Below, one piece after another: positions 56,950 to 64,000 of a DNA stretch of 64,000 bases. The stretch is taken from assembly GCA_029237815.1 (NCBI GenBank), contig JAQZBP010000003.1, positions 62,001 to 126,000 of the forward strand. Reading direction: 5' to 3'. Position numbers and translations under genes: made by a program. Within the stretch, counting starts at the first letter, position 1. Each line of letters opens with the position of its first letter. Source of the stretch: Moraxellaceae bacterium. Lineage in GTDB: Bacteria; Pseudomonadota; Gammaproteobacteria; Pseudomonadales; Moraxellaceae. Below the pieces are notes generated by a model, which saw nothing but the letters and a program-made list of their open reading frames with translations, was not told the origin of the DNA and ran no database searches.

Positions 56950-57160
56950 GTCCCGGTTCCTCTTCGGCTGACTTCAGTGGGGCAGAAACGTGAAGCGGCA
57001 GTTGTGTTGACGCCTGCCGCCCGGCGCGAATTGTAGGAAAGCCGGCCGGAAATATCCATCGGGCCGGCAGAGAGAAGACGCTTGTAAACCAGCAATTCCC
57101 CTCAATCAGGAAACCGCTGGCCGCACGTGGCGGCCGGAAATTGGCGGTGCAACAAGACCG

Positions 57161-57931
57161 TCAGGGCTTGTAGGCCTGCACCCAGCCGCTGATCTTGAGT
57201 TCCGGATCCGCCGCAAGGCGCGCCTTGATGCTGTCGGCCACCGTGCGATTCAGCTCGGGCCCGACCATGACCTTCCAGTTGCTGCCCTGCGGGCGCAGCA
57301 CGGCGGCATAACCCTTGCCGCGGAGCTTCTTCACGAGCGCCTCTGCCTTGTCGCGGCTGGAGAGGCTCGCGACCTGCACCACCCACGCGGAGGGCAGCGC
57401 CGCCGTTGCCGTCGGCGATGTGGCCGGCTTGGCAGGCGCCATCGCCGGGGCGGCGGGCTTGGCGACCGGCGCTACCGGCTTCACCGCGGGAGCCACAGGC
57501 GCGGCAGCGGGAGCGGATGCCGCGGGCTTCGAAAGAGCAGGGGCTGAGTCCTTGGACGCCACCGGGGGCGTCGCGACCGGTGCGGACGTTTTGGGCTGGG
57601 CTGGAGTGGCCGCAGCCGCAGGCGCACTGGCCTCACCCGCCAGTGCAGCAGCATCAGGCGCCACCTCGCCCTCACCCACCGGCGCCGCAGAGGGCTCCTC
57701 GGTCGGGAAGGTACGGTCGGCATGGGCGGCCTCGACAGCAGCGTCGGCAGTCGCGACCTTCTCGTCCAGCGCCGGCGCGATGGCCTCGACGCCAGGCACT
57801 TCGGGCGCCGCCGGGATGGGCGGCGTGGTCAGGCCGGCGCCGGACCCGTCGAGCAGCACGGGCAGGAACAGGGCCGCGCCCGCCACCAGCACGAGCCCTC
57901 CCAGAAGACGTTGCTTGATTGCCTTTTCCAT
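57161..57931 (-). CDS. SPOR-domain protein (DedD-like)
   Basis: A 256-residue protein with one N-terminal membrane helix (about 9-28, LLGGLVLVAGAALFLPVLL), a long Ala/Pro-rich periplasmic linker (about 35-175) and a C-terminal SPOR domain (about 180-256, WVVQVASLSSRDKAEALVKK to SGWVQAYKP). SPOR domains bind denuded peptidoglycan at the septum, so it is probably a cell-division accessory protein. Its ATG overlaps the folC stop (TGATG), the usual folC-dedD arrangement. Confidence 0.9.
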   Translation of the reverse strand: MEKAIKQRLLGGLVLVAGAALFLPVLLDGSGAGLTTPPIPAAPEVPGVEAIAPALDEKVATADAAVEAAHADRTFPTEEPSAAPVGEGEVAPDAAALAGEASAPAAAATPAQPKTSAPVATPPVASKDSAPALSKPAASAPAAAPVAPAVKPVAPVAKPAAPAMAPAKPATSPTATAALPSAWVVQVASLSSRDKAEALVKKLRGKGYAAVLRPQGSNWKVMVGPELNRTVADSIKARLAADPELKISGWVQAYKP

Positions 57932-59190
57932 CAGGTGACCTCGGGTTGCGCCAGCGCCTGCTGCGCGGCGGCAACGGTAAAGAATGAACCAAAGACGAGG
58001 ATTCTATCGGCAGGCCTCGCCTGCTGACGAGCCTCATCGAGTGCGGCGGCGGCGCTGCCGTGCAGGCCGGCCACATGACAGCCCCGCTCCAGCAGCAGTG
58101 TCGCCAGCACGTCTGCCCGCTGCCCACGCGGCACGGCGAGGCTGGCCACATGCCAGCTGTCGACCGCCCCCAGACAGGCATCGATGACGCCGGCAATGTC
58201 CTTGTCGGCGAGCATGGCGAAAACGGCGTGCGTACACTGGCCGGGCCGACGCCGGGGCAGCTGCTGCATCAGGAAGGCGGCGCCATGGGGATTGTGCGCC
58301 ACATCGAGGAGGACTTCGGGAGACTCGGCCACGCGCTGCAGGCGCCCGGCCAGCGCCGCCTTTCGCAGGCCCTCGCGCAGGGCCGCCTCGGGCACCGGCA
58401 GCGGCGCGGCAAAGAGTGCGGCCAGCGCGGTGGCGGCATTGCCGAGCGCGAGCGCGGGCTTAGGCAGCCCTACCAACACGCGCTGGCCATCGTGCCACGA
58501 CCAGCTGTCGCCGGTGTCACGGTAGTCAAAACCGCCGGGCAGGCTCACCAGGTGCGCGCCCACCTCGCGCGCCACCTGCAGCAGTGACGCCGGCGGGTCT
58601 TCATCGCCACAGATGGCGGGTCGGCCTGCGCGAAAAATCCCGGCCTTTTCCACCGCGATCTTCTCGCGCGTGTCACCAAGATATTCGACGTGGTCGATGC
58701 CGATGCTGGTCACCACGGCGACATCGGCATCGATGATGTTGACGGCATCCAGCCGCCCGCCGAGGCCCACCTCCAGTACAGCGACATCAAGCCTCGCGTC
58801 CTTGAAGATCACGAAGGCGGCGAGCGTGGTGAACTCGAAATACGTCAGCGAGATATCGCCCTGCGCGGCCCGCACCCTGACGAAGGCGTCGACCAGCCGC
58901 GCATCGGCGACGGGAGCGCCGTCCAGGCAGATGCGCTCGTTGAAGCGGAGGATATGCGGCGACGTGTAGCTGCCGACCGCGACGCCAGCCGCACGATAGA
59001 TGCTGACCAGTGTCGCCACCGTCGAGCCCTTGCCGTTGGTGCCGCCCACCGTGATGACAGGACAACCCAGCCGGCGCACGCCGAGCCGGTCGGCCACCGC
59101 CCCGACCCGGTCGAGGCCAAGCTCGATGGCCGTGGGATGCTGGCCTTCCAGCCACGACAGCCAGTCTTCAAGTGTCAGGGGTGACGTCAT
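57931..59190 (-). CDS. folC: Dihydrofolate synthase / folylpolyglutamate synthase
   Basis: A 419-residue Mur-ligase-fold enzyme that adds glutamate to dihydropteroate and to folates. The P-loop TVGGTNGKGSTVATL is at about residue 45. The conserved ligase residues lie in GIDHVEYLGDTREKIA and DVAHNPHGAAFLM. It overlaps the SPOR gene and follows accD with a terminator between. Length matches (E. coli 422). Confidence 0.95.
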   Translation of the reverse strand: MTSPLTLEDWLSWLEGQHPTAIELGLDRVGAVADRLGVRRLGCPVITVGGTNGKGSTVATLVSIYRAAGVAVGSYTSPHILRFNERICLDGAPVADARLVDAFVRVRAAQGDISLTYFEFTTLAAFVIFKDARLDVAVLEVGLGGRLDAVNIIDADVAVVTSIGIDHVEYLGDTREKIAVEKAGIFRAGRPAICGDEDPPASLLQVAREVGAHLVSLPGGFDYRDTGDSWSWHDGQRVLVGLPKPALALGNAATALAALFAAPLPVPEAALREGLRKAALAGRLQRVAESPEVLLDVAHNPHGAAFLMQQLPRRRPGQCTHAVFAMLADKDIAGVIDACLGAVDSWHVASLAVPRGQRADVLATLLLERGCHVAGLHGSAAAALDEARQQARPADRILVFGSFFTVAAAQQALAQPEVT

Positions 59191-59210
59191 TGTTCTTGTA
59201 CCGGAAAATG

Positions 59211-59237
59211 AAAAATCGGCCGCAGCGGCCGATTTTT
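59211..59237. terminator. Terminator after accD
   Basis: Stem AAAAATCGGCCGC/GCGGCCGATTTTT with almost no loop lies between accD and folC, both on the minus strand. Confidence 0.85.
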
Positions 59238-59268
59238 CAAGCGAAGGAGTCGCCCCGCGGCAATGCCG

Positions 59269-60132
59269 TCAGAGCGGGAAGTGCGTGAGCTTGGCCAGGA
59301 TGCGGAACAGGCGGTCACGCATTTCATGACGATGGATGATGATGTCCACGGCGCCATGCTCGAGCAGGAACTCCGACCGCTGGAATCCTTCGGGCAGCTT
59401 CTGCCGAACGGTCTGCTCGATCACACGCGGGCCGGCGAAGCCGATCAGCGCGTTCGGCTCGGCCGCATTCACGTCGCCCAGCATCGCCAGGCTCGCGGAC
59501 ACGCCACCATAAACCGGGTCCGTCATCACTGAAATGTAGGGAATGCCGGCCTGCTTCATTTTTTCAAGCGCGGCGGATGTCTTGGCCATCTGCATCAGAG
59601 AGAACAGCGCCTCCTGCATGCGCGCGCCACCGGAAGCAGCGAAGCACACCAGCGGGATGCGGTGCTCGAGGCAGACCTCCGCCGCGCGCACGAACTTCGC
59701 ACCGACGACGGATCCCATCGAGCCGCCCATGTAGCTGAACTCGAAGGCCGCCACCACCATCGGCAGGTTGTTCACATGCCCCTTGATGACGATCAGCGCA
59801 TCCTTCTCGCCGGTTTCCTTCTGTGCGGCGGCGATGCGGTCCTTGTACTTCTTGCTGTCCTTGAACTTGAGCCGGTCTTCAGGCTCGACATCGGCGGCAA
59901 GCTCCTCGCGACCGTCTCGGTCGAGGAACATGTCGATGCGCTCTCGTGCATTGATGCGCAGGTGATGGTCGCACTTGGGGCAGACACTGAGGTTGCGATC
60001 GAGCTCGGGCTTGTACAGCACGGCATCGCATTTGGGGCACTTGCGCCAGAGCCCTTCCGGTACGGAAGTGCGGCGCTCGTCGACATTCTTGCCGACGTTG
60101 GGAAGAATTTTTTCAATCCAGCTGGAACTCAT
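59269..60132 (-). CDS. accD: Acetyl-CoA carboxylase carboxyltransferase subunit beta
   Basis: A 287-residue subunit that transfers the carboxyl group from biotin to acetyl-CoA, making malonyl-CoA. The N-terminal zinc ribbon has two CPKC pairs (near residues 32 and 51). The carboxyltransferase core shows [18 protein letters not shown] and the oxyanion segment [11 protein letters not shown]. It forms the enzyme with AccA, encoded elsewhere. Position after trpA and before folC is conserved. Confidence 0.96.
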   Translation of the reverse strand: MSSSWIEKILPNVGKNVDERRTSVPEGLWRKCPKCDAVLYKPELDRNLSVCPKCDHHLRINARERIDMFLDRDGREELAADVEPEDRLKFKDSKKYKDRIAAAQKETGEKDALIVIKGHVNNLPMVVAAFEFSYMGGSMGSVVGAKFVRAAEVCLEHRIPLVCFAASGGARMQEALFSLMQMAKTSAALEKMKQAGIPYISVMTDPVYGGVSASLAMLGDVNAAEPNALIGFAGPRVIEQTVRQKLPEGFQRSEFLLEHGAVDIIIHRHEMRDRLFRILAKLTHFPL

Positions 60133-60201
60133 TTTCCTGTCCTCGCACGCCGGGCGGCCAATAAGCCGCCGACCTGGCTGGTGTCTACCGCTGCCGGGAA
60201 A

Positions 60202-61008
60202 TCAGCGGCGATCCATGGCGTGGCGCATGTCCTGCAGGATGGCGGCAAGCGCAGCAGGAATGGCACTGGTGTCGCCCTGCAGGCGACTGATGGCTTCCAC
60301 CAGAACCGACCCCACCACGACACCGTCTGCATGCACGGATACGGCCGCTGCCGACGCTGCGTCCTTGATACCAAAACCCACCCCGATGGGCAAATCACTG
60401 GTCGCGCGGATCGCGGCCAGGCGTTCCGCCACCTGCGGGATATCCAGGGTGGCAGCACCGGTCACCCCCTTCAGGGATACATAGTAGACGTAGCCGCTGG
60501 CGGCCGCCGTGATCAGGCGGATGCGCTCCGGCGAGGTCGTCGGCGCCAGCAGGTAGATGGGGTCGAGGCCGCGGCTGTGCAGCTCGTCCGTCAGGGGCTC
60601 GGCCTCCTCGGGCGGCAGGTCGACGGTGAGCACGCCGTCCACGCCGGCGCTGGCGGCAGCCTCGGCGAAGGTGACGTAGCCCATCACCTCCACCGGGTTC
60701 AGGTAGCCCATGAGCACGACGGGCGTCTCGGCATCGCGCGTGCGGAATTCACGCACCATGCCGAGCACGTCGCGCAGGCTGACGTTGTGCAGCAGCGCGC
60801 GCTCGTGCGCCTTGGTGATCACGGGACCGTCCGCCATGGGATCGGAGAACGGCACGCCGAGCTCGATGATGTCGGCGCCCGCCTCCACCATCGCATGCAT
60901 GGCGGCCACGGTGACGCCCGGCGCGGGATCGCCGGCGGTGATGTAGGGGATCAGGGCCTTGCGGCCACTCGCCCGGAGGGCGGCAAAACGTTCAGCGATT
61001 CGGGACAT
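60202..61008 (-). CDS. trpA: Tryptophan synthase alpha chain
   Basis: A 268-residue TIM barrel that cleaves indole-3-glycerol phosphate and passes indole to TrpB. The catalytic Glu and Asp are in [16 protein letters not shown]. Loop 6 and the phosphate site are around [11 protein letters not shown] and [12 protein letters not shown]. It starts 26 bp after the trpB stop in the trpF-trpB-trpA operon. Length is the usual 268. Confidence 0.97.
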   Translation of the reverse strand: MSRIAERFAALRASGRKALIPYITAGDPAPGVTVAAMHAMVEAGADIIELGVPFSDPMADGPVITKAHERALLHNVSLRDVLGMVREFRTRDAETPVVLMGYLNPVEVMGYVTFAEAAASAGVDGVLTVDLPPEEAEPLTDELHSRGLDPIYLLAPTTSPERIRLITAAASGYVYYVSLKGVTGAATLDIPQVAERLAAIRATSDLPIGVGFGIKDAASAAAVSVHADGVVVGSVLVEAISRLQGDTSAIPAALAAILQDMRHAMDRR

Positions 61009-61034
61009 AAATCAGTGCTTCCAGGGGGCCGGGC

Positions 61035-62246
61035 TCAGACCGTGATGCCGTCGAGCTTGGCGACGGTCAATAGGTCCTTGTCGCCGCGACCGGAGAGATT
61101 GACGATGATGATCTGGTCTGGCTTCAGCGTCGGCGCCAGCTTCTCCACGTAGGCGATGGCGTGGCTGGATTCGAGCGCCGGGATGATGCCTTCCTTCTGC
61201 GTGAGCGTGCGGAAACCGGCGAGGGCCTCGTCGTCCGTCACGCCGACATAGTTCACGCGACCGATGTCTTTCAGCCAGCTGTGCTCGGGACCGACGCCGG
61301 GATAGTCGAGGCCGGCCGACACCGAGTGCGTCTCGATGATCTGGCCGTTGTCGTCTTCCATCAGATAGGTGCGGTTGCCGTGCAGCACGCCGGGACGGCC
61401 GGCATTGAGCGGTGCTGCATGCGCGCCGGAGTCGAGGCCGTGGCCGGCCGCTTCCACGCCGTACATGGCGACGTCGCCATCGTTGAGGAAAGGATGGAAC
61501 AGGCCGATGGCGTTGGAGCCGCCGCCCACGCACGCCACCAGCGCGTCCGGCAGGCGGCCGGTCTGCGTCAGGCACTGCTCGCGCGCCTCGCGCCCGATGA
61601 CGCACTGGAAGTCGCGCACCAGCATCGGATACGGATGCGGGCCGGCGACGGTGCCGATGATGTAGAACGTGTCGTCGACATTGGTGACCCAGTCGCGCAT
61701 CGCTTCGTTCATCGCATCCTTGAGCGTCTTCGAGCCCGAGGTGACGGGCACCACCGTCGCGCCCAGCAGCTTCATGCGGTACACGTTCATGGACTGGCGC
61801 TTGACGTCCTCCTCGCCCATGTAGACCACGCACTGCATGCCGAGACGCGCGGCGATCGTCGCCGTCGCCACGCCATGCTGGCCGGCGCCGGTTTCAGCGA
61901 TCACGCGCTTCTTGCCGGAATGCTTGGCGAGCAATGCCTGGCCGATGGTGTTGTTCACCTTGTGCGCGCCGGTGTGATTGAGGTCCTCGCGCTTGAGATA
62001 GACCTGCGCACCGCCGAGCTCACGACTCCAGCGCTCCGCATGGTAGAGCGGCGAGGGACGGCCGACGTAGTACGACAGGTCGCGGTCCAGCTCGGCGAGG
62101 AAGCCCGGATCGTCCTTCATGCGGGCGTAGAGCTTCTCGAGGTCCTGCAATGCGCTCATCAGCGTTTCGGAGACAAAACGTCCGCCGTGGATGCCGAAGT
62201 GGCCGCGCGCGTCCGGGAACTGGGAAAAATCGACGTGCTTGTTCAT
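61035..62246 (-). CDS. trpB: Tryptophan synthase beta chain
   Basis: A 403-residue PLP enzyme that condenses indole with serine. The cofactor lysine is in [13 protein letters not shown] (about residue 92), the catalytic Glu region is ETGAGQHG, and the phosphate-binding loop is [10 protein letters not shown]. The start overlaps the trpF stop by ATGA at 62243-62246, so they are translationally coupled. Confidence 0.97.
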   Translation of the reverse strand: MNKHVDFSQFPDARGHFGIHGGRFVSETLMSALQDLEKLYARMKDDPGFLAELDRDLSYYVGRPSPLYHAERWSRELGGAQVYLKREDLNHTGAHKVNNTIGQALLAKHSGKKRVIAETGAGQHGVATATIAARLGMQCVVYMGEEDVKRQSMNVYRMKLLGATVVPVTSGSKTLKDAMNEAMRDWVTNVDDTFYIIGTVAGPHPYPMLVRDFQCVIGREAREQCLTQTGRLPDALVACVGGGSNAIGLFHPFLNDGDVAMYGVEAAGHGLDSGAHAAPLNAGRPGVLHGNRTYLMEDDNGQIIETHSVSAGLDYPGVGPEHSWLKDIGRVNYVGVTDDEALAGFRTLTQKEGIIPALESSHAIAYVEKLAPTLKPDQIIIVNLSGRGDKDLLTVAKLDGITV

Positions 62247-62899
62247 GTCTTTACTACTCCCGTATTTACCGCAGCGATAAATGCCTTGATGAGTCCGGCA
62301 TCCTTGATGCCTTTACGTACCGTGCCGTCAGCCGCCAGGGCTTCCACCCCGCCGCTGACATCCACCGCGTACGGGGACGTGACGCGAATGGCTTCCGCCA
62401 CGTTGCCGGGGGTCAGCCCGCCGGCCAGGACCAGCGGCTTGCCGCAGTCCTCTGGAAACAGGCTCCAGTCGAAGCACTCGCCCGTGCCGCCCTTCAGCTG
62501 CGGATGCCAGGCGTCGAGCAGGAGGCCGCTGGCCCCCGGGTGAGCGGCAACCTGCGCCGCCACGTCGCTGCCGGCCTTCACCGCCAGCGCCTTGAGCCAG
62601 GGGCGCCCGAAGCGCGCACAGAAGGCGTCGTCTTCCTCGCCGTGGAACTGCAGCTGGCCCAGGGGCACCTGCGCCAGAACCTGACGCACCGCCGCTTCAG
62701 TCTGGTTCACGAACAGCCCCACCGTCGTCACGAAGGGGGGCAATTGCCGGGCAATGGCCGCAGCAGCGTCCGGCGAGATGAAGCGGGGGCTGGGCGGGTA
62801 GAAGACGAAGCCGATCGCGTCCGCACCGGAGGCAACCGCCGCCAGGGCATCCTCGAGGCGGGTAATCCCGCAGATCTTGACGCGAACTCGTGCGGACAA
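62243..62899 (-). CDS. trpF: Phosphoribosylanthranilate isomerase
   Basis: A 218-residue TIM barrel that converts phosphoribosylanthranilate to CdRP in tryptophan synthesis. The catalytic cysteine is in VKICGIT at the N-terminus and the catalytic Asp is in LLLDAWHP. The phosphate site is in [10 protein letters not shown] and DVSGGVE. The start codon is TTG at 62899 with no clear ribosome site and no ATG near; the reading frame begins where homologs do, so I keep it. Read-through from truA could help its expression. Confidence 0.93.
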   Translation of the reverse strand: MSARVRVKICGITRLEDALAAVASGADAIGFVFYPPSPRFISPDAAAAIARQLPPFVTTVGLFVNQTEAAVRQVLAQVPLGQLQFHGEEDDAFCARFGRPWLKALAVKAGSDVAAQVAAHPGASGLLLDAWHPQLKGGTGECFDWSLFPEDCGKPLVLAGGLTPGNVAEAIRVTSPYAVDVSGGVEALAADGTVRKGIKDAGLIKAFIAAVNTGVVKT

Positions 62900-62965
62900 G
62901 GGCTTATCTGCTCTGGAAAAGCCCGGATTCTAGCAGCCCCGGGCCCCGCTTCGCAGCCACAAGCA

Positions 62966-63760
62966 CTAGACAATTCCCGCCAGGAAGGCCGGGCCGACGG
63001 GCTCTTTCGGCAGCAGGAACTGCTCCGGATAGAGGGCATCCACGAAATACAGCCCATCGGCCGGTGCCGTCACGCCGCCCAGGGTCCGGTCACGGGCCGC
63101 CAGCACCTCCGCCGCCCATTCCGGTTCCGCCTTGCCCTGGCCGATCGCCATCAGCACGCCGGCAATGTTGCGCACCATGTGGTGCAGGAAACCGTCGGCC
63201 TGGATATCGAGCACGATCAGCGGGCCGCGCTGCGTAAGGGTCAGGAAATGGACATGCCGCACCGCCTTCTTTGCCTGGCAACCGATGGCGCGAAACGAAG
63301 TGAAGTCGTGCTCGCCGACCAGGTGCCGCGCAGCGGCCTGCATGCGCGACAGGTCGAGGTCGTGGTAGTGCCAGGTGACCATGCCCGCCAGCAGGCTGGA
63401 GCGCAGCGGATGGTTGAAGATCACATAGCGGTAGCGCCGCGCCATGGCACGGAAGCGTGCGTGGAACTCGTCGCTGACCGGGGTGATCCAGCGCAGGGCG
63501 ATGTCTTCGGGCAGGTTGGTGTTCACGCCGAGCAGCCAGCTGCGCTCGCCGCGCACGGCGTCGCTATCGAAGTGCGCCACCATGCCGGCGCCGTGCACGC
63601 CGGCGTCGGTGCGACCCGCCGCGATTACCGTCACGGCATGGTCCGCCACCTTCGCGATGGCCTTCTCAAGGGTTTCCTGCACGCTTGCAACGCCGGGCTG
63701 CTGCGTCTGCCAGCCGCGGTAGCCGCGACCGTTGAAATCGACACCTATTGCATAACGCAT
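62966..63760 (-). CDS. truA: tRNA pseudouridine(38-40) synthase
   Basis: A 264-residue enzyme that makes pseudouridine at positions 38-40 of the tRNA anticodon arm. The catalytic Asp is in AAGRTDAGVHG (near residue 51). Other family motifs are RYRYVI and DGFLHHMVRNI. It stands between fimV and trpF, the conserved order fimV-truA-trpF, with a hairpin after fimV. Confidence 0.96.
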   Translation of the reverse strand: MRYAIGVDFNGRGYRGWQTQQPGVASVQETLEKAIAKVADHAVTVIAAGRTDAGVHGAGMVAHFDSDAVRGERSWLLGVNTNLPEDIALRWITPVSDEFHARFRAMARRYRYVIFNHPLRSSLLAGMVTWHYHDLDLSRMQAAARHLVGEHDFTSFRAIGCQAKKAVRHVHFLTLTQRGPLIVLDIQADGFLHHMVRNIAGVLMAIGQGKAEPEWAAEVLAARDRTLGGVTAPADGLYFVDALYPEQFLLPKEPVGPAFLAGIV

Positions 63761-63781
63761 GAAATGGAGGCCCCAAAAGCG

Positions 63782-63812
63782 AAGGGCAGCTTTTCAGGGC
63801 TGCCCTTCGACA
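63782..63812 (-). terminator. Hairpin after fimV
   Basis: The arms GAAGGGCAGC and GCTGCCCTTC are followed on the minus strand by GCTTTTGG. It is a possible weak terminator between fimV and truA. Confidence 0.6.
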
Positions 63813-63830
63813 AGGTAAAGCGGCAAGGCA

Positions 63831-64000
63831 TCAGCCAACCTGGGTCAGCAGCCCCTTGGCTTCGTCCTTCTGGTTCGAATTACCTTCGGTCATGACTTCC
63901 TGGAGGATATCGCGTGCACCCTCCATGTCGCCCATGTCGATGTAGGCGCGGGCCAGGTCGAGCTTGGTCGCGTTCTCATCGGTATCGGCAAGGAAGTCGA
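63831..64000 (-). CDS. fimV: FimV family pilus/motility hub protein, C-terminal fragment
   Basis: The minus strand is open from the window edge to a stop at 63831-63833, encoding the last 56 residues. They contain DENATKLDLARAYIDMGD and EGARDILQEVMTEG, the highly conserved C-terminal tetratricopeptide-like motif of FimV, which binds the partner protein and recruits type IV pilus and polar components. The position next to truA agrees. The peptidoglycan-binding and cytoplasmic-linker regions lie outside the window. Confidence 0.9.
   Translation of the reverse strand, partial: DFLADTDENATKLDLARAYIDMGDMEGARDILQEVMTEGNSNQKDEAKGLLTQVG

Overview
The window is about 64 kb of high-GC, gene-dense bacterial chromosome with no phage, insertion sequence or CRISPR array that I can see. 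The genes point to a gammaproteobacterium. The left third (gloB, mltD, yejABEF-type transporter, fabI, ppiD, hupB, lon, clpX, clpP, tig, tRNAs, folD, then cysS, glnS, ppiB, lpxH) follows the gene order I know from Pseudomonas. The right end (fimV, truA, trpF, trpB, trpA, accD, folC, a SPOR protein, cvpA, purF, metZ) is the arrangement seen in Xanthomonadales-like and related gammaproteobacteria. The family I lipase with its foldase and the order of the blocks suggest a Pseudomonas/Nevskiales/Xanthomonadales-type organism, but I cannot name a genus.

Layout. 1-9.8 kb: a methyltransferase fragment, glyoxalase II, a LysM lytic transglycosylase, a four-gene peptide ABC importer and enoyl-ACP reductase. 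9.8-18.3 kb, minus strand: the protein quality-control block ppiD-hupB-lon-clpX-clpP-tig. 18.4-19 kb: four tRNA genes (Pro, Arg, His, Lys in transcription order) behind one promoter. 19-27 kb: folD, a CorC-like CBS protein, a YafJ-like amidotransferase, two tRNA synthetases, a cyclophilin and lpxH. 27-31 kb: lipase foldase and lipase with a sigma-54-like promoter and enhancer-like repeats, then a Y-family polymerase-like gene that has lost two of three catalytic acids. 31-36 kb: a TetR regulator with an RND efflux adaptor and pump. 36-42 kb: assorted single genes, including a hexanucleotide microsatellite. 42-47.6 kb: the most unusual part, with three paralogous genes for secreted P1-nuclease/phospholipase-C-fold zinc hydrolases, a periplasmic parvulin and a small membrane-anchored helical protein. 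47.6-53.3 kb: a REC-PAS-GGDEF protein, tRNA-Val and a MoxR-DUF58-transglutaminase operon. 53.6-64 kb: metZ, purF, cvpA, SPOR, folC, accD, trpA, trpB, trpF, truA and the 3' end of fimV.

Main points for follow-up. (1) purF is broken: the canonical start MCGIVAIAG is present, but some 170-180 nt are missing after codon 17 and the remainder is out of frame. (2) Two of the three zinc-hydrolase paralogs share one 47-nt deletion that shifts their C-terminal frame; one has lost a further 27 nt in frame. The third copy is intact and gives the reference. (3) The zinc-hydrolase, parvulin and anchored-helical-protein cluster resembles a secreted enzyme with dedicated folding factors and may be an undescribed export/folding module. 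(4) The Y-family protein at 29.7 kb keeps a C-terminal clamp-binding-like motif but not the catalytic residues, as ImuB does, without imuA or dnaE2 beside it. (5) The lipase upstream region carries a near-consensus sigma-54 promoter and TGTTAC/GTAACA repeats.
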